DNA from: Nitrospirillum sp034653355
GTDB taxonomy: Bacteria > Pseudomonadota > Alphaproteobacteria > Azospirillales > Azospirillaceae
Length of the DNA: 64,000 bases
Assembly: GCF_034653355.1 (NCBI RefSeq)
Contig: NZ_JAYEER010000003.1
Coordinates: forward strand, 558,001 to 622,000
Reading direction: 5' to 3'
Of the stretch, positions 24,459-34,538 are shown piece after piece. The position numbers and the translations under genes were made by a program. Each line of letters opens with the position of its first letter. Position 1 is the stretch's first letter. The notes beneath the pieces are model-generated. The model saw only the letters and a program-made list of their open reading frames with translations, had not been told where the DNA came from and ran no database searches.

Positions 24459-25361
24459 ATGCTGGATGCCCTGGTGCAGGCGGTGACCCGCTACACGGAT
24501 GCGCAAAAGGGGGACAGCCCCTACCTCACCGCCATCGACGGCTTCATCATGCTGCGCACCAACCAGCGGAAGCCGCCATCCCACCTCGTCCACAAGCCGG
24601 CCCTGTGCCTGGTGGTTCAGGGCGCCAAGTGGACGGCCTTCGGCGATCGGCGCTATCACTACCGCGCCGGCCAGGCCCTGATGGTCAACGTGGAGATCCC
24701 CGCCTCCGGCCAAGTCAGCGAGGCCAGCCCCGACAAGCCCTACCTGGGCATCGTCATCCAGCTGGACCTGGGCATCCTGCGCGAGGTGTGGGAGGGACTG
24801 GACACCCCCCTGCCCGCCAGCGACGCCACCGGGCCCGGCGTCTTCGTCACCGACTTCGACGGCCCCCTGGCGGACTGCGCCCTGCGCGCCGTGCGCCTGC
24901 TGGACCGGCCCCAGGCCATCTCCCTGCTGTACCCCGCCATCATGCGTGAGATCTGCTATTGGCTGCTGAGCGGCCCCCATGGTGCCGAGGTGGCGCGCAT
25001 GACCCTGGCGCAGAACCATACCCAGCGGGTCATCAACGCCATCCACGCGTTGCGCGAACGCTTCGCCCAAGCCATCCGCGTGGAGGAGCTGGCGGGCATC
25101 GCCCAGTTGAGCCCCTCCGCCTTCCACCGGCATTTCAAGGCCCTGACCTCCATGACGCCGCTGCAGTACCAGAAGCGGCTGCGCCTGCTGGAAGCGCGGC
25201 GCCTGATGGTCTCGGGTGCCGCCACTGTCGAGGATGCGGCCTTCCAGGTCGGGTATGAAAGCCCGTCGCAGTTCAGCCGCGAATACGCCCGCATGTTCGG
25301 CGCCCCGCCCCGGCGCGATACGGAGGCGCTGCGCCGGCTGGAAGGCACCCGGGCGGCTTGA
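24459..25361 (+). CDS. AraC-family transcriptional regulator
   Basis: 300 residues from ATG 24459, with GGGGGAG upstream. N-terminal AraC_N (PF06719-type) sensor with HKPALCLVVQGAKWTAFGDRRYHYRAG, and two C-terminal helix-turn-helices: RVEELAGIAQLSPSAFHRHFK and VEDAAFQVGYESPSQFSREYAR. Divergent from the SDR gene with a 145-base shared promoter region. Stop codon is immediately next to the anmK stop (convergent, no gap). Confidence 0.9.
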   Translation: MLDALVQAVTRYTDAQKGDSPYLTAIDGFIMLRTNQRKPPSHLVHKPALCLVVQGAKWTAFGDRRYHYRAGQALMVNVEIPASGQVSEASPDKPYLGIVIQLDLGILREVWEGLDTPLPASDATGPGVFVTDFDGPLADCALRAVRLLDRPQAISLLYPAIMREICYWLLSGPHGAEVARMTLAQNHTQRVINAIHALRERFAQAIRVEELAGIAQLSPSAFHRHFKALTSMTPLQYQKRLRLLEARRLMVSGAATVEDAAFQVGYESPSQFSREYARMFGAPPRRDTEALRRLEGTRAA

Positions 25362-26450
25362 TCAGACGCGCGGCGGCGGGTGGAATTGTCCGCCCGTCTG
25401 CGGCGCCGGCACACCCGTGGTACCGGGCAGGGACAGGGGTAGCCCCAGGCGGGAGCGAACGGCCAGATAGCCGAAGGCCTGCGCCTCCAGCGCGTCGCCC
25501 GACCAGCCCAGGTCATCCACACTGTCCACACTGACACCCAACCGGTCGGACAGGGCCCGCATCAGCGTCGCGTTGTGCCGCCCGCCGCCACAGGCCAGCC
25601 AGGTGCGGGGCGCCGCTGGCAGGTGCGCCAGGCCGGCAGCCACGGCGGCGGCGGTGAAATGGGTCAGGGTGGCGGCGCCATCGGCCGGCGACAGGTGGGC
25701 CACGGGCGCGGGGTTGAAGGCGTCGCGGTCCAGCGACTTGGGCGCCGCGGCCGCGAAATAGGGATGGGCCATAAGGGCATCGAGCACGGCCATATCGACC
25801 GTGCCCCGGGCCGCCAACGCGCCGCCGTCATCATAGGCCAAGCCCGCCTTGGCCCGCACCCAGTCGTCGATCAAGGCATTGCCCGGGCCGGTGTCGAAGC
25901 CCAGCACGGCGTCGGCATCCCGCCCCAGCCAAGTGACATTGGCGACGCCGCCGATGTTCAGCAGGGCCACCGGCCGAGGCAGGCGGGCCGCCAGCGCGCG
26001 GTGGAACAGCGGCACCAGGGGGGCGCCCTGGCCGCCGGCCGCCACGTCGGCGCTGCGGAAATCATTGACCACCGGAATGCCGGTGAGGTCCGCCAACAGG
26101 GCGCCATCGCCGATCTGCCGCGTGACGCCCTGGTGCGGCGCGTGGTGGATGGTGTGGCCGTGGAAGCCGATGAGGTCCACATCCCTCGGCGCCACGCCCG
26201 CCTGGTCCAGCAGGGCGGCGACGGCGCGGGCGTGCAGGCGGGTCAGTTCCCCTTCCACCGCCCGCACCTCGGCACCACCGACCCGGCCCAGGACGGCGCG
26301 CAGGCGGTCGCGGAAGCCGTCATCATAGGGCAGGGTCAGGTGGACGCCGGTCCACACCCGCTCGCGGCCATCCGTACACACCAGGGCGGCGTCGATGCCG
26401 TCCAGCGAGGTGCCGCTCATCAGGCCGAGCGCCAGCACCATTTCCGTCAT
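25362..26450 (-). CDS. anmK: anhydro-N-acetylmuramic acid kinase AnmK
   Basis: 362 residues from ATG 26450 (AAGG upstream; alternative Met 26456). Phosphorylates and opens 1,6-anhydro-MurNAc in murein recycling. GLMSGTSLDGIDAAL phosphate loop, GFHGHTIHH, VVNDFRSADVAAGGQGAPLVP, GGVANVT and GFDTGPGNALIDDW with catalytic Asp. Divergent from tyrS, a very common alphaproteobacterial pairing. Confidence 0.95.
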   Translation of the reverse strand: MTEMVLALGLMSGTSLDGIDAALVCTDGRERVWTGVHLTLPYDDGFRDRLRAVLGRVGGAEVRAVEGELTRLHARAVAALLDQAGVAPRDVDLIGFHGHTIHHAPHQGVTRQIGDGALLADLTGIPVVNDFRSADVAAGGQGAPLVPLFHRALAARLPRPVALLNIGGVANVTWLGRDADAVLGFDTGPGNALIDDWVRAKAGLAYDDGGALAARGTVDMAVLDALMAHPYFAAAAPKSLDRDAFNPAPVAHLSPADGAATLTHFTAAAVAAGLAHLPAAPRTWLACGGGRHNATLMRALSDRLGVSVDSVDDLGWSGDALEAQAFGYLAVRSRLGLPLSLPGTTGVPAPQTGGQFHPPPRV

Positions 26451-26566
26451 GCTCATCCTTGCCCAAAGCCGGCTGGTCTTACGAGCCGGCGTTTTATAGG
26501 AATGGGGGATGTGATAACAGACGTCTTCCTTTTCGACAGACGTTTCCCAGCTGGCAGAGTTCACCC

Positions 26567-27838
26567 ATGAGCAGCGCGTCCCCCTACGCCCCCAAGTCCG
26601 AGTTCCTGCGCGTCATGACGGAGCGCGGGTTCTTCCACCAGTGCACCGATCTGGAGGCGCTGGACACCGCCTTCCTGGCCGGGCCGGTGACGGGCTATAT
26701 CGGCTTCGACGCCACGGCGGACAGCCTGCACGTGGGCAGCCTGGTGCAGATCATGATCCTGCGCTGGCTGCAGCGGACGGGGAACCGGCCCATCGCGCTG
26801 ATGGGCGGCGGCACCACCAAGATCGGCGATCCGTCGGGCAAGGACGAATCCCGTCAGCTGCTGACCAACGACGCCATCGCCCAGAACATCCTGGGCATCC
26901 GCAAGCCCATGGACCGGCTGCTGGATTTCAACGACGGCCCCAACGGCGCCATCCTGGCCAACAACGCCGATTGGCTGGATGAGCTGGCCTACATCCCCTT
27001 CCTGCGCGACGTGGGCCGCCATTTCACCATCAACCGCATGCTGACCTTCGATTCCGTGAAGACGCGGCTGGACCGGGAACAGCCGCTGACCTTCCTGGAA
27101 TTCAACTACATGATCCTGCAGGCCTATGACTTCGTGGAGCTGAACCGCCGCTATGGCTGCCAGCTGCAGTGCGGCGGGTCGGACCAGTGGGGCAACATCG
27201 TCAACGGCGTGGAGCTGGGCCGGCGCGTGTCGCAGGCGGCCCTGTTCGGCCTGACCGCCCCGCTGCTGACCACCGCGTCCGGCGCCAAGATGGGCAAGAC
27301 CGCCAACGGCGCCGTCTGGCTGAATCCCGAGCGCCTGAGCGACTGGGACTTCTGGCAGTACTGGCGCAACACCGAAGACGCGGACGTTGGTCGTTTCCTG
27401 CGGCTGTTCACCGAGCTGCCGCTGGATGAGATCGCGCGGCTGGAAGCCCTGCAGGGGGCCGAGATCAACGAGGCCAAGAAGATCCTGGCCAACGCCGTCA
27501 CCGCCCTGATGCGGGGTGAGGAGGCCGGTGCCGCCGCCGCGGAGACCGCCCGCCAGACGTTCGAGCAGGGTGCGACGTCCGAGGGCCTGCCCAGCATCGA
27601 CGTCGGCCTGGCGGAACTGGAGGAGGGCATCCCCGCCTATGCCCTGTTGCTGCGTTCCGGCCTGGCGGGCAGCAACGGCGAGGCCCGGCGCCTGATCAAG
27701 GGCGGCGGCGCCAAGGTCAACGACATCCGCATCGCCGACGAGCAGGCCAAGATCACCGCCGCCGACATCACCGACGGCGACATCATCAAGCTGTCGTCCG
27801 GCAAGAAGAACCATGCCCTGGTGAAGGTCGTCCGCTGA
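26567..27838 (+). CDS. tyrS: tyrosyl-tRNA synthetase
   Basis: 423 residues from ATG 26567. Class I synthetase: HIGH-type signature DSLHVGSLVQ, tyrosine pocket LEFNYMILQAYD and GGSDQWGNI, KMSKS-type motif KMGKT at residues about 243-247, and C-terminal S4 RNA-binding domain (SNGEARRLIKGGGAKVND). Normal bacterial length. Its stop overlaps the next start (TGATG). Confidence 0.95.
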   Translation: MSSASPYAPKSEFLRVMTERGFFHQCTDLEALDTAFLAGPVTGYIGFDATADSLHVGSLVQIMILRWLQRTGNRPIALMGGGTTKIGDPSGKDESRQLLTNDAIAQNILGIRKPMDRLLDFNDGPNGAILANNADWLDELAYIPFLRDVGRHFTINRMLTFDSVKTRLDREQPLTFLEFNYMILQAYDFVELNRRYGCQLQCGGSDQWGNIVNGVELGRRVSQAALFGLTAPLLTTASGAKMGKTANGAVWLNPERLSDWDFWQYWRNTEDADVGRFLRLFTELPLDEIARLEALQGAEINEAKKILANAVTALMRGEEAGAAAAETARQTFEQGATSEGLPSIDVGLAELEEGIPAYALLLRSGLAGSNGEARRLIKGGGAKVNDIRIADEQAKITAADITDGDIIKLSSGKKNHALVKVVR

Positions 27839-28158
27839 TGCCCTTTCAAGTGAACGGGGGCCGGGGCATGATCCTGCGCCTGGTGCTGGTGGGCATGGCG
27901 GCGCTGGTCGCCCTGTTCGGCACGCTGGGCGTGGTCGTGGGCCTGCGGGTGTCGGCGGTGCTGCTGGGTGTCGGTTTCCTGGCCGCCCTGCTGCGGGTGT
28001 GGACCAAGGTGAAGCCGGAGCGGCGCTTGCGCGCCACCCTGCGGTTGGTGCTGTTCTCCGCCCTGATCCTGGTGCTGATCGAGCGGCTGGCCGTGCTGGG
28101 CGGCTATGGCGTGCAGTTGCATGAGGGCCTGCGCCTGGCCTTCGGCCTGGCACTTTGA
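27838..28158 (+). CDS. small inner-membrane protein, unknown
   Basis: 106 residues coupled by overlap to tyrS. Three hydrophobic segments at about 12-30, 33-50 and 65-82, separated by a basic loop (RVWTKVKPERRLR). Alternative start at 27868 drops the first ten residues. No recognised family; operon position suggests co-expression with tyrS only. Confidence 0.6.
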   Translation: MPFQVNGGRGMILRLVLVGMAALVALFGTLGVVVGLRVSAVLLGVGFLAALLRVWTKVKPERRLRATLRLVLFSALILVLIERLAVLGGYGVQLHEGLRLAFGLAL

Positions 28159-28317
28159 CCCCCGCCTGTCCATAGGACTCAAGGCCCGCCGCCCGCGGCC
28201 GCGCGCCCCGTCCGAAGGGCATAGGCGGCGCACCTTGCGGGTCGCCGCGAACATGCCAGACTGTATCCCTGGGATGGCGGCCGGGGGCGGCGCCGTCCCG
28301 AAGCATACAGGGGCGCC

Positions 28318-29613
28318 ATGTCGGGGGACGGCAGCGATCAAGGGGCGGCGAGCGTACACGCGGTCAACGCGCCCGTCACCGGGGCGCCAGCGCGGGCAGG
28401 ACTGCCGGCCGGCCCCACCACCCGTCTTATTTATCGGGCCCGGGCCAGCCTGGGCCGACGCGCCGCCATCGCTTGGACCCTCACGCTGTTGTGGCTGGGC
28501 ACGGCGGGACACCGCGCCGGCGCCGTCCTGGTCGGGCGCGGCCGCGTCCTGGGTCATCGCCTGTCCCTGTTCCTGACCCTGACGGGACCGCTGGCCCTGG
28601 CCACCAGCCTGCGCCATTGGCGCGACCGCGCCCTGGACCATGCCGCCCGCCGCATGAACGCCCCGCAAGGCGGCGGCGCGCGCGCGCGCCTGCGCCGCGC
28701 CTGGATCGCCCTGGCCGTGCGGGTGGGGTATGCCCTGGATCATCAGGCCAGCCGCCTGACCTGGCGCCTGGCCCGCACCCTGCGTCTGCTGGAGCGCGAG
28801 GCTGCCGGCCCGCCCCGGGCAGCCCCGCCACCCCGGAAGGGCCAAGGCGCCCCGTCCCGCCTGGCCACCCGCCTCGGCACCCTGAGCTGGGGCGGCCTGG
28901 AAGGAGTGGCCAAGGGCCTGGACGGGGCGGGTCGACTGGCTTGGCGGGTCGGCACGGCAAGCAGGGCGGGGACCGGCCGCCTCCTGCGCGCGGCCCTGCG
29001 TCAGGGCCGCACCCTGGGCGCCGCCAGCTTGGCGTTGCTGCGCCGGTTCCACGCCCACCGCGTCCGGCCAGCCATCGCGTCGGCCCGGCAATGGCTGGCG
29101 CGCCACCCGCCCCGCTTGGCGCGGATGGCGCGCGCCGCCCTGGGGACCCGCTTCCGAACCACCCTGGCCCGTGCCCGCACCTATCCGTGGCGCCGCCTGG
29201 GCGCCCGCCTGCTGGTGCCGGCGCAGTGCGCCGCCGGCATCCTGTTCGGCCTCAGCCTGCTGCGCCGGGGCGACACGGTGCACATGCTGGCCGGCGGCCT
29301 GCTGGCCACCGCCTTCGTGTTGATGGCCATCATTTACACCTGGATGCAGGCCCACCAGCCCAAGGCGGAGACGCCCGGCCCGGCAACGGCCGAAGAAACG
29401 GACATGCCGGAACCGGTGCCGGTGGTGGAGATGCCCGTCGAAAAAACGATCGACCCGCCGCCCTTGGCGGCGCTGGAGACGGTGGTGCCGTCCGAGATAT
29501 CGTCATCTGAGGCGCCGCCGCCCAAGCCCCGGCGCAAGCGGACGCGGCGTAAGGCCACAGCGTCGCCGACGCCCGCCCCGCCATTGGTCGGCGACCTGGC
29601 AACGGGCGCCTGA
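28318..29613 (+). CDS. Arg/Ala-rich membrane protein, unknown
   Basis: 431 residues. Apolar stretches near 45-60, 80-95, and 300-335 flank a long basic middle (ARARLRRAWIALAVRVGY, then RRFHAHRVRPAI) containing about one Arg in six. The last 90 residues are Pro/Glu/Lys-rich, with PKPRRKRTRRKA near the end. Probably membrane-associated with a nucleic-acid- or anionic-lipid-binding interior. A plus-1 frame is also long here, so the choice rests on membrane segments and a sensible C-terminus. Confidence 0.5.
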   Translation: MSGDGSDQGAASVHAVNAPVTGAPARAGLPAGPTTRLIYRARASLGRRAAIAWTLTLLWLGTAGHRAGAVLVGRGRVLGHRLSLFLTLTGPLALATSLRHWRDRALDHAARRMNAPQGGGARARLRRAWIALAVRVGYALDHQASRLTWRLARTLRLLEREAAGPPRAAPPPRKGQGAPSRLATRLGTLSWGGLEGVAKGLDGAGRLAWRVGTASRAGTGRLLRAALRQGRTLGAASLALLRRFHAHRVRPAIASARQWLARHPPRLARMARAALGTRFRTTLARARTYPWRRLGARLLVPAQCAAGILFGLSLLRRGDTVHMLAGGLLATAFVLMAIIYTWMQAHQPKAETPGPATAEETDMPEPVPVVEMPVEKTIDPPPLAALETVVPSEISSSEAPPPKPRRKRTRRKATASPTPAPPLVGDLATGA

Positions 29614-29751
29614 GCCAAGGCGGTGCACAAGCGGCGGCTGAAATTGGCTCCTTGCCATCATCCCATAATGGCATTGATTTGCGTCGCCCCTGCAATACCA
29701 TGGACGCTAACACCCTGATTTGCGGGGATGAACGCGGGGGACACTGAAACC

Positions 29752-30642
29752 ATGCTGCAGATCGACGGTCTGACGCACACCTATGCCAACGGCGTGCGGG
29801 CACTGCGCGGCCTGACCCTGGACATCCCCCGGGGGATGTTCGGCCTGCTGGGCCCCAATGGCGCCGGCAAATCCACGCTGATGCGCATCGTCGCCACCCT
29901 GCAGCAGCCGACCGGAGGCCGCGTCACCTTCGACGGTGTCGACGTGCTGGCGGAGCCGCAGCGCCTGCGCCAGGTTCTGGGCTACCTGCCCCAGGAATTC
30001 GGCGTCTATCCCCGCGTTTCGGCGGAGGACATGCTGGACCACCTGGCCGTGCTGAAGGGCCTGGCGGACAAGGCGGAACGGCGGGAGCAGGTCGCCGCCC
30101 TGCTGCAGCAGACCAATCTGTACGACGTGCGCAAGAAGGCCCTGTCCGGCTTTTCCGGCGGCATGCGCCAGCGCTTCGGCATCGCCCAGGCCCTGCTGGG
30201 CGACCCGCGCCTGATCATCGTTGACGAGCCCACCGCCGGCCTGGATCCGGAGGAGCGCAACCGTTTCCATGGCCTGCTGTCGGAAATCGGGGAGAATGTG
30301 GTGGTCATCCTGTCCACCCACATCGTCGACGACGTGGCCGACCTGTGCCCGCGCATGGCCATCATCGAGGGCGGGCAGATCGTGGCCCAGGGCGACCCCG
30401 CCGCCCTGATCGAGGGCATGCGCGGCCGCGTCTGGCGCAAGGTGGTGGCCAAGGCGGAGGTTGAGGCCTACCGCCAATCCTACCAGGTCATCGCCACGCG
30501 ACTGGTGGGCGGGCGCAGCGTGCTGCATGTCCTGGCCGACAGCGACCCCGGTGCCGGGTTCGAGGCGGTGGCGGGTGATTTGGAGGACGTCTATTTCGCG
30601 GCCCTGTACCAGCGGCGCCACCCGGCCGTGCTGGCCGCCTGA
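29752..30642 (+). CDS. ABC transporter ATP-binding protein
   Basis: 296 residues from ATG 29752 (29728 is the other start). Walker A GPNGAGKST, Q-loop YLPQEFG, signature FSGGMRQR, Walker B LIIVDEPTAGLDPEE and switch His in ILSTHI. CcmA/YadG-type export ATPase. The next gene 53 bases on is its membrane partner, so they form a two-gene exporter; the substrate is unknown. Confidence 0.93.
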   Translation: MLQIDGLTHTYANGVRALRGLTLDIPRGMFGLLGPNGAGKSTLMRIVATLQQPTGGRVTFDGVDVLAEPQRLRQVLGYLPQEFGVYPRVSAEDMLDHLAVLKGLADKAERREQVAALLQQTNLYDVRKKALSGFSGGMRQRFGIAQALLGDPRLIIVDEPTAGLDPEERNRFHGLLSEIGENVVVILSTHIVDDVADLCPRMAIIEGGQIVAQGDPAALIEGMRGRVWRKVVAKAEVEAYRQSYQVIATRLVGGRSVLHVLADSDPGAGFEAVAGDLEDVYFAALYQRRHPAVLAA

Positions 30643-30695
30643 CGCCGCCGACCCCTGATCGCCCTTCCCCTTTTCCGCAACGGACAGGTCACCCC

Positions 30696-33600
30696 ATGGC
30701 CGCGCTGTGCCTTCTTGCCCGCATCGCCTGGTTCGAGCTGCGCTATCAGCTGCGCCAGCCGGCGTTGATCATCAACTTCCTCATCTTCTTCCTCATCACC
30801 TTCCTGGCCACGACGGTGGAGCAGATACAGGTGGGCGGCCGCAGCAACGGCGTCCACATGGACAGCCCCTTCGTCGTGCTGCAGATCGCCGGCATCCTCA
30901 GCCTGTTCGCCATGACCATGGTGCTGCGCGGCCTGACCGACCCGGTGCTACGCGACGCCGACACGGGCATGGCCGGCATGGTGGGCGCGACCCCGGTTCC
31001 GCGCCCCCTGCTGCTGGGCGGGCGCCTGATGGGCGCCATCATCGCCTGCGCCATCGCCATCTCCTCCTGCCAATGGGGCGTCATCGTCGGACGCCTGGCC
31101 TGGTGGGTGGATCCGGAACATTTCGGCGCTTTCCGCCCGCTGGATTACCTGTACGCGCTGGGCGTGTTCAGCGTGCCCAACATGCTGGTCACGGGCGCGC
31201 TGTTCTTCGCCGTGGCAGCCTTCACCCGGCGCCAGATGGCGACGTATGTGGTCATGATCGCCCTGATCGGCATCTACGCCGTCAGCAGCAACGCCATGTC
31301 CGACCCCAGCTACCGCACGCTGGTCGGTTATCTCGATCCCTTCGGCCTGGCGCCCTACGCCAACGTCACCCGCTATTGGACGGTGGTGGAGCGCAACACC
31401 CAGTTGCCGCCCCTGGCCGGGATCCTGCTGGCCAACCGGGCGATATGGGTCGGGGTCGGCCTGGCGCTGTTTGGCATCGGGCTGGCGGGGGACGCCTGGG
31501 CGGCGCGGCGGGGGCCTCGGCCGGCCGCACCGCCCAAGCCGGCCACGGACGCGGCCCCTCCGCCGGCCGTGCTCCGGCCCGTCCCGCCCCGCCTGGGTTT
31601 GGGCGCGGCGTGGCTGATGCTCCGCCGCCGCCTGGCGTTCGAGGTGGGCGCCACGCTGCGCAGCCCCAGCTTCTGGATCCTGCTGGCGCTCAGCACCATC
31701 AACATGACGGCGTCGCTGCTGCTGCAGAACAAATGGTACGGCACGGAGACCTACCCCGTGACCCGCCTCATGGTGTTGCTGATCCTGGGCACCTTCACCA
31801 TCGCGCCGCTGGCCATCGCCAGCTATTACACGGGTGAACTGGTGTGGCGGGAACGCCAGGCGGGGATGGCCGACATCGTGGGCGCCACACCGGCCCCCGG
31901 CTGGGTCTTCACCTTGTCCAAATTCCTGACGGTGGCCTTGGTCATGGCCGGCCTATGGCTGGTCGCCATCCTGCCGTCGGTCGGGGTGCAGATCGCCCGG
32001 GGACCCGTGGCCATCGAGCCCGGCCTGTACCTGACGCCCCTGCTGGGCATGGCCTTCCCCGACATGCTGATCGTGGCGGCGCTGACCCTGTTCGCGCAGG
32101 TGCTGTCGCCCAACAAGTTCGTCGGCTATGCCGTCATGGTGGTCTACACCGTCCTGCTGGCGACGGCGCAACGCCTGGGGCTGGAGGACAACTTGCTGCT
32201 GTACGGCGGCGCGCCGGACCTGCACCTGTCCGATATGAACGGCTATGGCCATTTCCTGGCGGGCCATACCTGGTTCAACGTCTATTGGGGGGCGGCGGCC
32301 GTGCTGTTGCTGCTGCTGACCCACGTGATGTGGCCGCGCAGCCGCACCCTGACCTGGCGCGACCGGCGCCGGGCGCTGGTGGCGGGGTGGACGCTGCCCA
32401 CCGGCGCCCTGGCCGGCCTGCTGCTGGCGGCCTTCATCGCCAGCGGCGTGTGGATCCACCACAACACCCACGTCCTGAACACCTTCCACAGCCGAGACGG
32501 GGACGAGACCCGCGACGTGGCCTTCGAGCATGCCTACCGCCAGTACGAGACCCTGCCCCAGCCGCGCATCACGAGCGTGTCGGTCGATGTGGACCTTTAT
32601 CCCGCGGTTCAGGGCTTTGACGCTCGGGGACGCTATGTCCTGGAGAACCATACGCAAGCCCCCCTGTCCCAGGTGCACATGGTCCTGCCCACCGGCATCG
32701 ACTTGGAGAAAGCGTCGCTGGAGGGGGCGCGGCTGACGACCGAGGACCACGCGCTGAACTACTACATCTTCACCCTGGACCAGCCGCTGGCCCCCGGGGA
32801 ACGCCGGTCCCTGGACTTCACCATCGGCCAGCGCCACCCGGGTTTCACCAACAACGCCCGCGCCCCCATGGTGGTGGATAACGGCAGCTTCATCGGCTAT
32901 GGCCGCGCGCTGCCCGTCATCGGCTTCACCAAGGCCCGGCTGCTGCAGGACCGGTTCCGCCGCCGCAAGCATGGGCTGGAGTCCATCGACCGCATGGCCA
33001 AGCTGGAGGACCAGAGCCAGTGGACGGTGTCGGACCTGGGGCCCGACGCCGACTTCGTGGATTTCGAGACCACCATCTCCACCGTGCCGGACCAGATCGC
33101 CATAGCGCCGGGCTACCTGGAAAAGGAATGGACGGCCAAGGATGCGATGGGCTGCGACCGCCGCTATTTCCACTATCGCACCGACACCCCCATCGCCCAT
33201 TTCGAATCCTGGCTGTCCGCCCGCTACACCGTGGCGCGGGACACCTGGGGCGAGGGCGAGCACGCCGTGGACCTGGCTGTGTATTACCATCAGCCCCACG
33301 CCTGGAACGTGGACCGCATGATGCTGGGCATGAAGCGGGCGTTGACCTACGCCAGCCAGAACTTCGGCCCCTATCAGCACCGGCAGCTGCGGGTGCTGGA
33401 GTTCCCGGACTACAGCCGCTTCGCCCAAAGCTTTCCCAACACGGTTCCCTATTCCGAGGGCATCGGCTTCGTCAGCGACCTGCGCGACACGACCAAGATC
33501 GATCCGGTGTTCTATGTCACGGCGCACGAGGTCGCCCATCAATGGTGGGGCCACCAGCTGATCGCCGCCAACGTCCAGGGCGGCACCCTGCTGGTGGAGA

Positions 33601-34313
33601 GCCTGGCGCAGTACACCGCCCTGATGGTGATGGAGCATGAATACGGCCCCAACCAGATCCGCAAGTTCCTGAAGTTCGAACTGGACCGCTACCTGGGCGC
33701 GCGTGGGCACGAGGATCTGGAGGAGTTGCCGCTGGTGCGGGTGGAGGGGCAGCCCTACATCCACTACCAGAAGGGCTCGCTGGCCATGTACGCGCTCAAG
33801 GATTATCTGGGCGAGGAGACGGTGAACCGGGCGCTGGCCCGCCTGCTGAAGGAAAGCCGGGCCCGCACCGACCGCTACGCCCTGTCCACCGACCTGGTGG
33901 CGGCCTTGAAGGCGGAGGCGCCGGACCAGGCCGACCTGATCAGCGACATGCTGGAAAAGATCATCCTGTACGACCTGAAGGTCACGGCCTCACATGCCGA
34001 GGCCCTGCCCGACGGCCGGTACAAGGTCAGCGTGACCGTCAGCGCCGCCAAATTCGAGGCGGACGGCCAAGGCAAGGAGGCGCCCATCCCCTTCGTCGCC
34101 ATGCCCATCGACATCGGTCTGTTCAGCGCCGAGCCGGGGAAAGGGGCCTTCGGTGACCACGACGTCATCCACCTGGCCAAGCACCCGCTTCATTTCGGCG
34201 ACCAGACCATCGAGCTGGTGGTGGATAGGAAGCCGGCGTTCGTCGGCATCGATCCCTACAACAAGCTGATCGACCGCAATTCCGACGACAACGTGGCGCG
34301 GCTTGGTCCGTGA
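30696..34313 (+). CDS. ABC-2 permease fused to M1 aminopeptidase
   Basis: 1,205 residues. The first 600 hold two ABC-2 permease halves with about a dozen membrane segments (LINFLIFFLITFLATT at residues 25-40; second half starts near 305) joined by a Pro/Ala linker. From residue about 620 a soluble M1 peptidase domain follows: an N-terminal beta domain, then HEVAHQWWGH (about 943-952) and the downstream zinc-binding Glu in VESLAQYTAL. The fusion is known in Proteobacteria and Bacteroidetes. It suggests coupled peptide cleavage and export. No signal peptide beyond membrane span 1. Confidence 0.9.
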   Translation: MAALCLLARIAWFELRYQLRQPALIINFLIFFLITFLATTVEQIQVGGRSNGVHMDSPFVVLQIAGILSLFAMTMVLRGLTDPVLRDADTGMAGMVGATPVPRPLLLGGRLMGAIIACAIAISSCQWGVIVGRLAWWVDPEHFGAFRPLDYLYALGVFSVPNMLVTGALFFAVAAFTRRQMATYVVMIALIGIYAVSSNAMSDPSYRTLVGYLDPFGLAPYANVTRYWTVVERNTQLPPLAGILLANRAIWVGVGLALFGIGLAGDAWAARRGPRPAAPPKPATDAAPPPAVLRPVPPRLGLGAAWLMLRRRLAFEVGATLRSPSFWILLALSTINMTASLLLQNKWYGTETYPVTRLMVLLILGTFTIAPLAIASYYTGELVWRERQAGMADIVGATPAPGWVFTLSKFLTVALVMAGLWLVAILPSVGVQIARGPVAIEPGLYLTPLLGMAFPDMLIVAALTLFAQVLSPNKFVGYAVMVVYTVLLATAQRLGLEDNLLLYGGAPDLHLSDMNGYGHFLAGHTWFNVYWGAAAVLLLLLTHVMWPRSRTLTWRDRRRALVAGWTLPTGALAGLLLAAFIASGVWIHHNTHVLNTFHSRDGDETRDVAFEHAYRQYETLPQPRITSVSVDVDLYPAVQGFDARGRYVLENHTQAPLSQVHMVLPTGIDLEKASLEGARLTTEDHALNYYIFTLDQPLAPGERRSLDFTIGQRHPGFTNNARAPMVVDNGSFIGYGRALPVIGFTKARLLQDRFRRRKHGLESIDRMAKLEDQSQWTVSDLGPDADFVDFETTISTVPDQIAIAPGYLEKEWTAKDAMGCDRRYFHYRTDTPIAHFESWLSARYTVARDTWGEGEHAVDLAVYYHQPHAWNVDRMMLGMKRALTYASQNFGPYQHRQLRVLEFPDYSRFAQSFPNTVPYSEGIGFVSDLRDTTKIDPVFYVTAHEVAHQWWGHQLIAANVQGGTLLVESLAQYTALMVMEHEYGPNQIRKFLKFELDRYLGARGHEDLEELPLVRVEGQPYIHYQKGSLAMYALKDYLGEETVNRALARLLKESRARTDRYALSTDLVAALKAEAPDQADLISDMLEKIILYDLKVTASHAEALPDGRYKVSVTVSAAKFEADGQGKEAPIPFVAMPIDIGLFSAEPGKGAFGDHDVIHLAKHPLHFGDQTIELVVDRKPAFVGIDPYNKLIDRNSDDNVARLGP

Positions 34314-34337
34314 ACCTGGACCAGTGACGGCGTGAAC

Positions 34338-34397
34338 AACGGCAGTGACGCGGGGGGCGGTGACGCGGGGTCCTGGTGCCCCCCGTCACTGCCGTTT
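34338..34397 (+). terminator. long bulged hairpin after the ABC operon
   Basis: AACGGCAGTGACG plus GGGGGGC pairs with GCCCCCC plus CGTCACTGCCGTT: 20 bp interrupted by a single bulged C, loop about 19 bases, ending in TTT. Only a short U-tract, so it may work as a 3'-protecting hairpin or a weak terminator. Confidence 0.6.
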
Positions 34398-34538
34398 CCA
34401 TTCCTGCGCGTAAAATGCCGGCGCCAGGCGGATTCCGCCCGTTGCAGGATGGGATGGGACGGCCCGGCCTGCTAGGGTGCCCCGCGAAGCCGGGGCATAA
34501 GCGCCCCCAAAACCATATCCGGAGGCCACCCCCCACCC

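Noticed and set aside
28473..29510. A long Pro/Gly/Arg-rich plus-strand frame overlapping the 28318 gene in another phase
   Set aside because: Composition is typical of an out-of-frame shadow in GC-rich DNA, with no membrane segment pattern, signal or domain.
29635..29700. TGCCAT/ATGGCA dyad before the ABC ATPase gene
   Set aside because: Short arms, single copy, no promoter hexamers at sensible spacing.
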